Assembly: GCF_003711105.1 (NCBI RefSeq)
Contig: NZ_CP023865.1
Coordinates: 2,330,001-2,394,000, forward strand
Direction of reading: 5' to 3'
From: Actinoplanes teichomyceticus ATCC 31121
GTDB lineage: Bacteria; Actinomycetota; Actinomycetes; Mycobacteriales; Micromonosporaceae
DNA length: 64,000 nt
Shown: one piece after another, positions 31,790-40,490 of the stretch
Position numbering within the stretch: position 1 is the stretch's first letter
Layout of the letters: every line of letters begins with the position of its first letter
Program-made: the position numbers and the translations under genes
The notes under the pieces: model-generated
Told to the model about the DNA's origin: nothing
The model's input: the letters and a program-made list of their open reading frames with translations, nothing else
Database searches by the model: none

Positions 31790-32659
31790 TCAGGAGTGCG
31801 GGCAGGTGTCGCGGTACTCCTGGATGGCCGAGCCGGACGGGGCCGGGCAGAGGAACTGCTCGTAACGGGTGTCGTTGTCGATGAACCGCTTGAGCCAGGA
31901 GATGCTGTACTTGGCCACGGTGACGTTCGCCGATGTCGGCGCGGAGTGCGAGGCGTTGTTCAGCTCCAGGTAGGCCTTGTCGAGGGTGCTCGGCAGGCTG
32001 GTGTAGAACGGCTCGGCGTGTGACGCGACCGGGGCGACGGTGTCGCTCTCCGCGCCGATGATCAGGGTCGGCACCCGGTCGGTCGACCAGCTCTTGGTGG
32101 TGTGCCACGGGGCGAGCGGCACCGCCGCCTGCAGTGCCGGGCGGGTGCGGGAGGCGGCCAGGCTGCCACCACCGCCCATCGAGTGCCCCATCACGCCGAG
32201 CCGGGTGGCGTCGATGCGGGTGCGCACCGCGCTGGAGCCGGTCAGGTAGTCCAGGGCGGCCAGCAGTTGCGTGCCGCGGGCGTCGGGCTGGTCGTAGACG
32301 CTCAGCGTGTCGATGGTGATCACCACGAAGCCCTGCGAGGCGATCCGCGGGCCCAGCCAGGAGACCGAGGACTGGGACGCGGTGAAGCCGGGGGAGATGG
32401 CGACCGCGCCGAACGTGCCCGCGCTGGTGTCGGTGGGGTAGTAGACCGTGCCGCCGCCGAACCCGCTGACGCTGGAGCGGGCGACGGTGAGCTGGGCGAT
32501 GGCGAACGGTCCGCGGGTGGCCTCGATGCTCGCGGTGGTCGGCGCCGGGCCCCTCTCGTACGGGTTGGCGGCCCGCGCCGGCGCTCCCAGGAGCGTGACG
32601 ATCGCCGCGATCAGGGTGGTGGCTAGTGCGGATCTCCAGGTCTGGTGGAGGACGGACAC
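31790..32659 (-). CDS. secreted polyester hydrolase, cutinase / PET-hydrolase family
   Basis: 289 aa with a signal peptide to about Ala30/31. The mature start ANPYERGP and the blocks [34 protein letters not shown] and [16 protein letters not shown] are those of actinomycete cutinases such as the Thermobifida enzymes and PET hydrolases. Catalytic triad: Ser160, Asp206 (GAESDTVAP), His238. Trp185 is the substrate-stacking Trp. The oxyanion aromatic is Phe92 (Tyr in most relatives). Position 159 is His as in cutinases, but 239 is Ser where most cutinases have Phe, as in the Ideonella PETase. Cys271-Cys286 is the conserved disulfide. Natural substrates are plant polyester or lipids. GTG start after GGGAG. 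Confidence 0.9.
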   Translation of the reverse strand: MSVLHQTWRSALATTLIAAIVTLLGAPARAANPYERGPAPTTASIEATRGPFAIAQLTVARSSVSGFGGGTVYYPTDTSAGTFGAVAISPGFTASQSSVSWLGPRIASQGFVVITIDTLSVYDQPDARGTQLLAALDYLTGSSAVRTRIDATRLGVMGHSMGGGGSLAASRTRPALQAAVPLAPWHTTKSWSTDRVPTLIIGAESDTVAPVASHAEPFYTSLPSTLDKAYLELNNASHSAPTSANVTVAKYSISWLKRFIDNDTRYEQFLCPAPSGSAIQEYRDTCPHS

Positions 32660-32692
32660 AGGGGTACTCCCAGGGGGTAGGGGATGGGAGAC

Positions 32693-32704
32693 CGATCTAG
32701 ATCG
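32693..32704. promoter_or_regulatory. 12-bp palindrome upstream of the polyester hydrolase
   Basis: CGATCTAGATCG, perfect, 33 bases before the GTG start, in an AT-richer stretch. Candidate operator. Confidence 0.4.
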
Positions 32705-32775
32705 ACGTCTGTGAATATTTTTAACGGGTTGGTCATCGCTGGGTAATCCCGGTGGATACCTGTCGCGGCGGTATG

Positions 32776-33735
32776 TCAGCGCACCGCGCCCAGCTGCTTG
32801 ACGTGCCGCAGCACCGGCGCCGACTCGATCCGCTGCACCCCGTGCAGCGAACCCAGCCGCTCGGTCACGTACCGGTAGAACGCCGGCATGTCCCGGCAGA
32901 GCGCGGTGACGTGCAGGTTCGTCGGACCGGTGGTGGCCGCCGCGAAGACCACCTCCTCATGCTCGCGCAGCGCCGCGCCGACCGGGGCGACCCGCGACGG
33001 CGTGACCGACAGCCAGAGCAGCACCGCCGCGCGGAAGCCGAGCAGCTCCGGCTCGATCTCCACGTCGGTGTAGAGCGAGCCGGAGTCGAACAGCTCCTGC
33101 ATCCGGCGGCGCGCGGTCGACTCCGGCCACCCGGTCGCCGCGGCCAGCTCGGTGTAGCTGAGCCGCCCGTCCCGGGAGAGCGCCTCGATCAGCGGCGCGT
33201 CCGCGTCGGTCAGGTGCGCCGCGGCCCGGGCGCCGCCCGCCCGGGCCGGGCTCAGCGCGGCGATCTGCTCCGCGGTGAGGGCGTCGTCGCGGCGGTCCGG
33301 CCCGACCGCGCCACCGACGTAGTGATGGATCACGCAGTGCGCGCTGACCGCGACCAGGCGCGGCGTCCGCGGGAGCTTCTGCAGCAGCAGCGACTCGCGG
33401 TCGGTGGACGCCGGGACGCGGACGTTGCAGGCGATCTCCGTGCCGCCGGAGGTGATCGACACCCATCCGGTGTCCGGCCGGCGGGCCAGCGCCCCGGCGA
33501 TCGCCACGGCGGCGTCCGGCGCGGCGCGCAGGCGCAGCACCCAGGTCTCGTACCCCAGCTCGATGGGGTTGGGCAGGCCGACCACCCGCAGGCCCGCCTC
33601 GTCGCGCAACCGGCGGTAGCGCCGGGCGACGGTCTGGTCGGAGACGCCGAGCACCGCGCCGATCTCGCGGTACCCGGCCCGCCCGTTGATCCGCAGCGCG
33701 TGCGTCACCTTCCGGTCCAGCTCGTCGATTCCCAC
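32776..33735 (-). CDS. double AsnC/Lrp-type transcriptional regulator
   Basis: 319 aa with two AsnC-type units in tandem. The first HTH is at about 3-50 ([39 protein letters not shown]). The second is at about 175-220 ([34 protein letters not shown]). Each is followed by a ligand-sensing RAM-like half ([36 protein letters not shown]). The GTG start lies 6 bases after TAGCCT (33742-33747). It is divergent from an MFS exporter gene, so control of that exporter by an amino acid-like ligand is the natural inference. Confidence 0.85.
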   Translation of the reverse strand: MGIDELDRKVTHALRINGRAGYREIGAVLGVSDQTVARRYRRLRDEAGLRVVGLPNPIELGYETWVLRLRAAPDAAVAIAGALARRPDTGWVSITSGGTEIACNVRVPASTDRESLLLQKLPRTPRLVAVSAHCVIHHYVGGAVGPDRRDDALTAEQIAALSPARAGGARAAAHLTDADAPLIEALSRDGRLSYTELAAATGWPESTARRRMQELFDSGSLYTDVEIEPELLGFRAAVLLWLSVTPSRVAPVGAALREHEEVVFAAATTGPTNLHVTALCRDMPAFYRYVTERLGSLHGVQRIESAPVLRHVKQLGAVR

Positions 33736-33741
33736 CGGGCG

Positions 33742-33747
33742 AGGCTA
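33742..33747 (-). promoter_or_regulatory. -10 element, leaderless type
   Basis: TAGCCT on the minus strand, 6 bases before the regulator GTG, inside the divergent spacer shared with the MFS gene. Confidence 0.45.
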
Positions 33748-33821
33748 TCCGCATGTCGAGATCCGCAAGGATGGTCGCGCTGGTTCGTTACCCGGACGCG
33801 CCGGTCGGCATCCTGCTGGTC

Positions 33822-35258
33822 ATGCGCAAATGGTCACCACTGATCGCCGTCTGCCTCGGCACCTTCCTGTTGCTGGTGGACGTCACCATCGTCGTCGTCG
33901 CCCTGCCGGCCATCGCCGGCAAGTTCGGAGCCGGCTACGCCGACCTGCAGTGGGTGCTCGACGGGTACGCCCTCGCCCTCGCCGCCCTGCTGCTGGGCGC
34001 CGGTTCCCTGGCCGACCGGTACGGCCGCCGCCGCACCTACCTGGTCGGCATCGGCATCTTCGCCGCCTCCTCGCTGCTGTGCGCGATCGCCCCGAACGAG
34101 CAGGCGCTGATCGCCGCCCGGGTGCTGCAGGGCGCCGGCGGCGCGGCCATGTTCGCCACCACGGCCGCCCTGCTCAACGTCACGTACCACGGCCACGACC
34201 GGGGCGTCGCGTTCGGCGTCTGGGGCGCGGTCAACGGCGCCGCCGCGGCCGCCGGCCCACTCGCCGGCGGCCTGCTCACCGAGCACTTCGGCTGGCGCTG
34301 GATCTTCCTGGTCAACCTGCCGATCTGCCTGGCCGCCGTCTGGTTCACGGTGCGCGGGGTGACCGAGTCCCGGGCGCCGTGGGGCGGCCGCTTCGACCTG
34401 CCCGGCACGGTCACCTTCACGGTGGCGGCGGGGGCCGCGACGTACGGGCTGATCCGCGCCGGCGACGCCGGCTGGAGCGACGGCGTGGCGCTGGCCGCGC
34501 TCGCCGCCGGCCTGCTCGCCCTGATCGCGTTCGTCGGGGCCGAGCTGCGCTCCGACCATCCGATGCTGGACCTGAAGCTGTTCCGCCGGACCCCGTTCAC
34601 CGTGCTGATCATCGCCGCGTTCCTGACCCAGGCGGCCGCGTTCGGCTACCTGCCGTTCGCCACGGTGTGGCTGCAGCAGGTGCTCGGCAACGGCCCGGTC
34701 GACGCCGGCCTGGTGGGCGCGCTGCCGATGGCCGCCGCGTCCCTGCTCGTCGGCGCGGCCGCCGGGCGGATGCTGCAGCGGATCGCGCCGCGCTGGACGG
34801 TCGGCGCCGGCCTGCTGCTGATCGCGGCCGGTGACCTGATGCAGGCCCGGCTCGGCGCGGACAGCACCGGCAAGGCGCTGATCCCCGGCCTGATCGTGGT
34901 CGGCATCGGGGTCGGCTCGGTGCTGCCGTCGCTGTCGTCGGCGGTGCTCGGCCAGGTGCCGCGCGAGCGCAGCGGGATGGCCGGCGGGGCGCTGAACACG
35001 TTCCGGCAGCTCGGGTTCGCGCTCGGGGTGGCGGTGTTCGGCACGATCTTCGCCGACCACGTGGCGGACGGGCACGGGCAGCCGGCCGGGTTCGCCGCCG
35101 GGCTGAACGCGACACTGCTGGTCGCCGCGGGGACCGCCGCGCTGGCCGGGGTGCTGGTGCTGCTGTTCGTGCGGCACCGTCCGGCGTCCGTGGTGCACGG
35201 CGGGTCGCCGGCGGGCGCTTCCGCGCCGGGGGCGGTGGCCGCCCCGGCAGCCTCCTGA
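33822..35258 (+). CDS. MFS exporter, DHA2 / EmrB-QacA family
   Basis: A 478-aa membrane protein with ~14 predicted helices. Motif D1-like LLVDVTIVVVALP in helix 1, LQWVLDGYALALAALLL in helix 2, the loop 2-3 motif GSLADRYGRRRTYL and motif C-like GPLAGGLLTEHFGWRWIF in helix 5 define the DHA2 drug:H+ antiporter family. ATG 33822 is chosen because it places a four-residue tail before helix 1; ATG 33753 is in frame but lies 18 bp from the start of the divergent regulator. Likely exports a drug or metabolite sensed by that regulator. Confidence 0.87.
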   Translation: MRKWSPLIAVCLGTFLLLVDVTIVVVALPAIAGKFGAGYADLQWVLDGYALALAALLLGAGSLADRYGRRRTYLVGIGIFAASSLLCAIAPNEQALIAARVLQGAGGAAMFATTAALLNVTYHGHDRGVAFGVWGAVNGAAAAAGPLAGGLLTEHFGWRWIFLVNLPICLAAVWFTVRGVTESRAPWGGRFDLPGTVTFTVAAGAATYGLIRAGDAGWSDGVALAALAAGLLALIAFVGAELRSDHPMLDLKLFRRTPFTVLIIAAFLTQAAAFGYLPFATVWLQQVLGNGPVDAGLVGALPMAAASLLVGAAAGRMLQRIAPRWTVGAGLLLIAAGDLMQARLGADSTGKALIPGLIVVGIGVGSVLPSLSSAVLGQVPRERSGMAGGALNTFRQLGFALGVAVFGTIFADHVADGHGQPAGFAAGLNATLLVAAGTAALAGVLVLLFVRHRPASVVHGGSPAGASAPGAVAAPAAS

Positions 35259-35265
35259 TTCGTAC

Positions 35266-35345
35266 CGCCTCGCCCGGGCCAGGCACCCGCCTCGCCCGGG
35301 CCAGGCACCCGCCTCGCCCGGGCCAGGCGCCCGCTGTGCCTGGGC
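35266..35345. repeat. 22-bp tandem repeat, 3 copies plus inverted copy
   Basis: Copies of cgcctcgcccgggccaggca at 35266, 35288 and 35310. An inverted tgcctgggcgaggcg at about 35337 can pair with any copy, giving a hairpin that could end MFS transcription. The rest of 35259-35516 shows no gene. Confidence 0.85.
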
Positions 35346-35516
35346 GAGGCGCCCGCTGTGCCCGGCCCGGGCGCCCGTCGCGCCCGGGAAGGCGGGCGGC
35401 GGAAAAAGATGCGCTGATCGGGACCTTCGTCCTGCCCGATCAGGTGGTCGGACCCGGGCGCCCGGACCCGCGCCGGAGGAGTCTTGGAGCCAGAGAGATT
35501 GATGGAGGAGGAAGCG

Positions 35517-36077
35517 ATGACAACCATCGGCCGCAGCCACGCAGCCCACCTGGAGCAGGTTGAGGCGCCGGGCTCGATGCTCACCAAGACCGCCGAGAGG
35601 GCGCTGGCCGTTCTGCGGGTGGCGACCGGATTCGTCTTCCTGTGGGCGTTCCTGGACAAGGTCTTCGGCTTCGGCTACGCCACCCCGTCGGCCAAGGCCT
35701 GGATCAACGGTGGCTCGCCGACCAAGGGCTTCCTGTCCAACGTCGAGGCCGGCCCGCTCAAGGGCATGTTCCACAGCCTGGCCGGGACCACCTTCGCCAA
35801 CTGGGCCTTCATGATCGGCCTGCTCGGCATCGGCCTCGCCATGATCCTCGGCATCGGCCTGCGCGTCGCCTCGGTCTCCGCGGCCCTGATGATGGCCATG
35901 ATGTGGCTCGCCGAGTGGCCCCTCGCCAGCGGCTCCAGCAACCCGATCGTCGACTACCACGTCGTCTACGCGATCAGCGGCGTCATCTTCGCCCTGACCT
36001 ACGCGGGCCACACCTGGGGCCTGGGCCGCGTCTGGGCCAAGCTCCCGATCGTCCAGAAGAACCGCTGGCTGATCTGA
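35517..36077 (+). CDS. DoxX-family membrane protein
   Basis: 186 aa, four membrane helices in the DoxX arrangement: ALAVLRVATGFVFLWAFLDKVFG, then a polar loop with WINGGSPTKGFL, WAFMIGLLGIGLAMILGIGLR, ALMMAMMWLAEWP and YAISGVIFALTYAG. DoxX/DoxD relatives are subunits of thiosulfate:quinone oxidoreductase or are linked to redox homeostasis at the membrane. Here the partner is unknown. ATG 35517 has a very strong GGAGGAGG site and a clear terminator follows, so expression is probably high. Confidence 0.88.
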   Translation: MTTIGRSHAAHLEQVEAPGSMLTKTAERALAVLRVATGFVFLWAFLDKVFGFGYATPSAKAWINGGSPTKGFLSNVEAGPLKGMFHSLAGTTFANWAFMIGLLGIGLAMILGIGLRVASVSAALMMAMMWLAEWPLASGSSNPIVDYHVVYAISGVIFALTYAGHTWGLGRVWAKLPIVQKNRWLI

Positions 36078-36113
36078 GTTGACCGGCGCCGCGACCGACA
36101 ACGTCAAAAGCAG

Positions 36114-36141
36114 ACCGCCCGGGCCTTTCGGCCCGGGCGGT
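36114..36141 (+). terminator. terminator of the DoxX gene
   Basis: 12-bp perfect stem (ACCGCCCGGGCC / GGCCCGGGCGGT) with a TTTC loop, 36 bases after the stop; flanking CAGA / TCTG can extend it. Confidence 0.9.
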
Positions 36142-36312
36142 TCCGTCTGCGCCGGGCCTTCCCGGTACGCCTCGGTGGCCGGCGCGTGTGAGCACGCCCC
36201 ACCCCTGCCGCTGGTCGTCGGGCGGGGGAGTGGTGCGGTGGGCGCTGCCCGCGGCGGTTCTGCCGCTCGTCGGGCCGGGCGAGTGGTGCGGTGAGCGCCG
36301 CCCGCACGAGTT
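36142..36312. other. spacer with degenerate direct repeats
   Basis: No gene. The word gagtggtgcggtg-gcgc-gcccgc occurs twice (about 36229 and 36281). Confidence 0.5.
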
Positions 36313-36966
36313 CTACCGCTCCTCGCCGGGCCGCGCGTCCGGTGTGGTGAGCGCATCCAGCGCGGGTGCGAGCGCGGTCAGCGCCGCCCGCACGAGATGC
36401 GGCAGCGACCCGGACGGCACGACGAAACCGGGCATCGACGGTGTTGTGCCCGGCGACTGCAGCCACTGGGCGAGCGCCACCCTGGCCGCCGCGACGACGC
36501 CGGCCGACAGCGCCCGGACGGTCAGCGGCTCGACGCCCGGGCACCGTGCGGTGATCGCTTCGGCGAGCGGCTCCTCCATCGCGGTGACGGTGTCGACGTA
36601 GCAGGCGCGCAGGGCGGGGCTCGTGGCGATCATCAGCAGCGTGTCGCGCGGCTGCGCGCCCGCATCGGTGTACGCCGCCACGACGGCGTCGATGACGGCG
36701 TCGCCGAGGCCGACGCCGGCCGGGCGGGCCACCACGGCCGACGCGACCTGCGCCGCGCGATCCGCGGCGATCGCGGCGACGATCGCCTGCTCGCGGCTGG
36801 AGAAATAGTTGTTGTAGGTGCGGGGTGAGACCCCGGCGGCCTCGGCGATGTCCTCGACGCGCACGTTGCGCGGACCGCGCTCCAGCGCGAGGCGCAGCGC
36901 CGCGGCCTGCAGGGCCTCGCGGGTGGCCCGCTTCTTCCGCTCCCGCAGACTCGTCGCGCCGGTCAT
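36313..36966 (-). CDS. TetR-family regulator
   Basis: 217 aa. TetR HTH at about residues 8-55 (RERKKRATREALQAAALRLALERG, VRVEDIAEAAGVSPRTYNNYFSSREQAI), then an all-helical ligand domain of the C-terminal type common in actinobacteria. ATG 36966 is chosen over upstream in-frame starts because the protein then begins MTGATSLRERK. It is divergent from the gene at 37071; a perfect 14-bp palindrome between them is the likely operator for both. Confidence 0.87.
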   Translation of the reverse strand: MTGATSLRERKKRATREALQAAALRLALERGPRNVRVEDIAEAAGVSPRTYNNYFSSREQAIVAAIAADRAAQVASAVVARPAGVGLGDAVIDAVVAAYTDAGAQPRDTLLMIATSPALRACYVDTVTAMEEPLAEAITARCPGVEPLTVRALSAGVVAAARVALAQWLQSPGTTPSMPGFVVPSGSLPHLVRAALTALAPALDALTTPDARPGEER

Positions 36967-37004
36967 GCCCGGCACTCTGCCACAAATCATGCACGCTCGC
37001 AAAA

Positions 37005-37018
37005 TTGCGTGCACGCAA
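37005..37018. promoter_or_regulatory. TetR-type operator palindrome
   Basis: TTGCGTGCACGCAA, perfect dyad, in the 104-bp divergent spacer. A weaker related copy (gcacgctcgcaa) precedes it at 36991. Confidence 0.65.
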
Positions 37019-37070
37019 GTTTTCGGTACGGTGATGGCGTACCTCACTCACCCGACCGGAAGGAACCGGC

Positions 37071-38117
37071 ATGCGCGCCAAGGGCATCGCCTACAGCACC
37101 GGCTTCGTCAGCGACGGCGTCAACTCGCTGGACCGCCTCGACCCCGGATCGGTGCGGCGGGAGCTGACCGTCATCCGCGACGACCTGCACTGCACCGCGG
37201 TTCAGGTGATCGGTGGTGACGCCGATCGTCTGGAGACCGCCGCCCGCATCGCCGCCGAGCTGGGTCTGGAGGTCTGGTTCTCGCCGTACCCGCTGGACCT
37301 GACGCCGGAGCGGATCCTGACCCTGCTCCTGGACTGCGCCGAACGCGCCGAGCGGCTGCGCGCGGCGGGCGCCGAGATCGTGTTCGTGGCGGGCGTGGAA
37401 CTGAGCATCATGAACCGCGGATTCGTCGACGGCGACCGGCTCGGCGACCGCCTCGGCCACCTGTTCGCCGATCCGCCGCGCCGCGCCGAGCGGATCGCCG
37501 AGACGCGCTCGCGCCTGGACGGGTTCCTGCGCCGGGCCGTGCCGGCGATCCGCGCGCGCTTCCACGGCAAGGTCACCTGTGCCGCGATCCCGTTCGAGGA
37601 CGTCGACGGGGACCTGTTCGACTTCGTGACCCTGGAACTCATCCGGTCCGCCGAGGTCGCGGACGGCTTCCGCGACGCCGTGCGGGCTCTCGCCGCCGGG
37701 CCCAAGCCGGTCGCCATCACCGGTTTCGGCGTCGCGACCTGGCACGGCGCGGGCGCTGTCGCGCCGCGCAGCATGGACATCCTGGAGTACGACCCGGTCA
37801 CCCGCGTGCCGTTGCGGCTCGACGGGGTGTACCGGCGCGACGAGGCCGGCCAGGCGGCGTACCTGCGTGAGCTGCTCGACGTCTTCGACAGCGAGGGGGT
37901 CGACAGCGCCTTCGTGTATCTGTTCGCGCTCCACGACTTCCCGCACCGGCCGGATGGCGACCCCCGTGCCGATCTGGACCTGGCCAGCCCCGGGATCGTC
38001 AAGGTCCTCGACGGTCGCACCGGCGACACGTATCCCGGTATGCCGTGGGAGCCGAAGGCCGCGTTCGCGGCGGTCGCCGAGCACTACTCCGGCCGGAACG
38101 CGCGGGCGAACCCGTAG
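37071..38117 (+). CDS. TIM-barrel-like protein of unknown function
   Basis: A 348-aa soluble protein. The alternation of strands and helices (HCTAVQVIGGD, GLEVWFSPYPLDL, GAEIVFVAGVELSIMNRGFV, KVTCAAIPFEDVD, PVAITGFGVATWHGAG, SAFVYLFALHDF) suggests a glycoside-hydrolase-like barrel. Several acidic residues lie at strand ends, including a VE in VAGVE. Relatives in actinobacteria are sometimes labelled abortive infection protein, a label I would not rely on. It has a strong GGAAGGA site and is controlled by the divergent TetR gene, most likely through the palindrome at 37005. Confidence 0.65.
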   Translation: MRAKGIAYSTGFVSDGVNSLDRLDPGSVRRELTVIRDDLHCTAVQVIGGDADRLETAARIAAELGLEVWFSPYPLDLTPERILTLLLDCAERAERLRAAGAEIVFVAGVELSIMNRGFVDGDRLGDRLGHLFADPPRRAERIAETRSRLDGFLRRAVPAIRARFHGKVTCAAIPFEDVDGDLFDFVTLELIRSAEVADGFRDAVRALAAGPKPVAITGFGVATWHGAGAVAPRSMDILEYDPVTRVPLRLDGVYRRDEAGQAAYLRELLDVFDSEGVDSAFVYLFALHDFPHRPDGDPRADLDLASPGIVKVLDGRTGDTYPGMPWEPKAAFAAVAEHYSGRNARANP

Positions 38118-38310
38118 CGCCCCGGCGGCGCCGGGCGGGCGCGCGCGCCCGCGTCGGCGACGTGCTCGTGCCGGCCCGCGCCGCCGTCGCCGTTCCGGCC
38201 CGGCTCGATGCGAGGCGCGCGCTGGTACGGCAGACTCAACGGATCGTGCGCTACGAGCCGCACGGCGACGCCGCCTGGCGGGCCGCCGCCGCGCGGGTGG
38301 GGAGGTGACC
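38118..38310. other. spacer before lutA, possible gene remnant
   Basis: The stretch before lutA reads as plausible protein (VPARLDARRALVRQTQRIVR, ending just before lutA) in one frame, but it has no start of its own and no family I recognise. It could be a remnant or untranslated leader. Confidence 0.3.
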
Positions 38311-39045
38311 GTGCGGATCGCGCTGTTCGCGACCTGCCTCGCCGACACCCTGTTCCCGGAGGCGGCCAAGGCCACCGTGCGGCTGCTGGAGCGGCTCGGG
38401 CACGAGGTGGTGTTCCCCCTCGAGCAGACCTGCTGCGGGCAGATGCACGTCAACACCGGCTACCAGCGCGAGGCGTTGCCGCTGGTGCGGCGCTACGTGT
38501 CGGTCTTCGGCGGATTCGACGTGATCGTGGCGCCGTCCGGATCGTGCGTCGGATCGATCCGGCACCAGCACGAGACGGTGGCCGCCCGGGCCGGCGAGCG
38601 CGGGCTCGCCGAGCGGGCGCGCGACGTCGGCTCGCGCACCTACGAACTGTCCGAGCTGCTGGTCGACGTGCTCGGGGTGGAGGACGTGGGCGCGTACTAC
38701 CCGCACCGGGTCACCTACCACCCGACCTGCCACAGCCTGCGGACGACCCGGGTCGGCGACAAGCCGCTGCGGCTGCTGCGGCGGGTCCGCGGCCTGCAGC
38801 TTGTCGACCTGCCGGCGGCCGAGCAGTGCTGCGGCTTCGGCGGGACGTTCGCGCTCAAGAACGCCGAGACGTCCACGGCGATGCTCGCCGACAAGATCAG
38901 CGGCATCCTGTCCACCGGGGCGCGGGTGTGCACCGCCGGGGACGTGTCCTGCCTGATGCACATCGGCGGCGGGCTGTCCCGGCGCGGCGCCGACGTGCGC
39001 ACCGTGCACCTGGCCGAGATCCTGGCCGCGACGGAGGCGCCATGA
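38311..39045 (+). CDS. lutA: lactate utilization protein A (LutA/LldE)
   Basis: A 244-aa iron-sulfur oxidoreductase subunit of the LutABC L-lactate dehydrogenase complex, which oxidises lactate to pyruvate. Two CCG (DUF224) motifs, TCCGQMHVNTGY and QCCGFGG, bind the cluster; APSGSCVGSIRH and YHPTCHSLR are also typical. Start GTG 38311 is chosen because GGGGAGG lies 5 bases upstream (GTG 38305 is an alternative). The stop overlaps the lutB ATG (ATGA). Confidence 0.93.
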   Translation: MRIALFATCLADTLFPEAAKATVRLLERLGHEVVFPLEQTCCGQMHVNTGYQREALPLVRRYVSVFGGFDVIVAPSGSCVGSIRHQHETVAARAGERGLAERARDVGSRTYELSELLVDVLGVEDVGAYYPHRVTYHPTCHSLRTTRVGDKPLRLLRRVRGLQLVDLPAAEQCCGFGGTFALKNAETSTAMLADKISGILSTGARVCTAGDVSCLMHIGGGLSRRGADVRTVHLAEILAATEAP

Positions 39046-40490
39046 CCACCTTCCTCGGCATGCCGGCGACCGCGCCGCGTGGCGTCGGGCAGCTACGCGG
39101 CGACCGGACGTTCCCGCAGGCGGCGCACGCGGCGCTGGGCGACGCCCAGCTGCGGCGCAACCTGCGGCACGCCACCGCGACGATCCGCAGCAGGTCGGGC
39201 CGGGTGATCGCCGAGCTGCCGGACTGGCAGCAGCTGCGCGCGGCCGGTTCGGCGCTCAAGGCCGACGTCATGGCCCGCCTGCCGCAGCTGCTGCAGCAGC
39301 TGGAGGCCCGGGTGAGCGAGGCCGGCGGCGTCGTGCACTGGGCCGCCGACGCCCACGAGGCCAACGCGATCGTCACCGATCTGGTCCGGCGCACCGGCAG
39401 CGACCGGGTCATCAAGGTGAAGTCGATGGCGACCCAGGAGATCGGCCTCAACGAGGCCCTGGAAGCGGCCGGGATCACCCCGGTGGAGACCGACCTCGCC
39501 GAGCTGATCGTGCAGCTGGGCGACGACCGGCCCAGCCACATCCTGGTCCCGGCCATCCACCGCAACCGCTCGGAGATCCGCGACATCTTCCGGCGTTCGA
39601 TGCCCGGCGTCGACCCGGACCTCACCGACGACCCGCCGGTGCTGGCCGCCGCCGCCCGCAAGTACCTGCGCGAGACGTTCCTGTCCACCACGGTCGCGGT
39701 CAGCGGGGCCAACTTCGCCGTCGCCGAGACCGGCACGCTCGCCGTGGTCGAGTCGGAGGGCAACGGCCGGATGTGCCTGACCCTGCCGGACACCCTGATC
39801 ACCGTGATGGGCCTGGAGAAGGTGGTGCCCACCTGGGCGGACCTGGAGGTGTTCCTGCAACTGCTGCCGCGCTCGTCGACCGGGGAGCGGATGAACCCGT
39901 ACACCAGCATGTGGACCGGGGTGACCCCCGGCGACGGGCCGCAGAACTTCCACCTCGTGCTGCTCGACAACGGGCGCAGCGCGGTCCTGGCCGACCCGGT
40001 CGGGCGGCAGGCGTTGCACTGCATCCGCTGCTCGGCCTGCCTCAACGTGTGCCCGGTCTACGAACGCACCGGCGGGCACGCGTACGGGTCGGTGTACCCG
40101 GGACCGATCGGCGCGGTGCTGTCGCCGCAGCTGACCGGGGTGGCCGACAACGCGTCGCTGCCGTACGCCTCGTCGCTGTGCGGGGCCTGCTTCGACGCCT
40201 GCCCGGTGAAGATCGACATCCCGTCGCTGCTGGTGCACCTGCGCAACCGGGCGCCGCACCCGCGCGCCGAGCGGGCCATGATGCGGGCCGCGGCGTACCT
40301 GATGGACCGTCCGCGGGCGTACGCGCGGGCGCAGCGGGCGGCGAAGCTGGCCCGCATCGCCGGGCGCCGGGGCCGCGGGCTGCCGCCGCCGCTGTCCGGG
40401 TGGACCGCGGGACGCGACCTGCCGCCACTGCCGGAGCAGACCTTCCGGGACTGGTGGGCGCGCCGCGCGCGGGCGGCCGAGGAGGCGTGA
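39042..40490 (+). CDS. lutB: lactate utilization protein B (LutB/LldF)
   Basis: 482 aa. The N-terminal LUD domain contains the conserved SMATQEIGLNEALE and GANFAVAETGTLAVVESEGNGRM segments. The C-terminal part has ferredoxin-type clusters: CIRCSACLNVCP and SLCGACFDACPVKIDIP. It acts with LutA and LutC as the electron-transfer core of lactate oxidation. Start overlaps the lutA stop and the stop overlaps the lutC start by one base (TGATG), so the three proteins are translationally coupled. Confidence 0.94.
   Translation: MTTFLGMPATAPRGVGQLRGDRTFPQAAHAALGDAQLRRNLRHATATIRSRSGRVIAELPDWQQLRAAGSALKADVMARLPQLLQQLEARVSEAGGVVHWAADAHEANAIVTDLVRRTGSDRVIKVKSMATQEIGLNEALEAAGITPVETDLAELIVQLGDDRPSHILVPAIHRNRSEIRDIFRRSMPGVDPDLTDDPPVLAAAARKYLRETFLSTTVAVSGANFAVAETGTLAVVESEGNGRMCLTLPDTLITVMGLEKVVPTWADLEVFLQLLPRSSTGERMNPYTSMWTGVTPGDGPQNFHLVLLDNGRSAVLADPVGRQALHCIRCSACLNVCPVYERTGGHAYGSVYPGPIGAVLSPQLTGVADNASLPYASSLCGACFDACPVKIDIPSLLVHLRNRAPHPRAERAMMRAAAYLMDRPRAYARAQRAAKLARIAGRRGRGLPPPLSGWTAGRDLPPLPEQTFRDWWARRARAAEEA

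Noticed and set aside
33834..36356. Long minus-strand open frame opposite the MFS and DoxX genes
   Set aside because: Low-complexity shadow; the opposite strand encodes well-defined membrane proteins with ribosome binding sites.
37867..38310. lutA beginning far upstream in the same frame
   Set aside because: The upstream part overlaps the preceding gene out of frame; GGGGAGG fixes the start at 38311.
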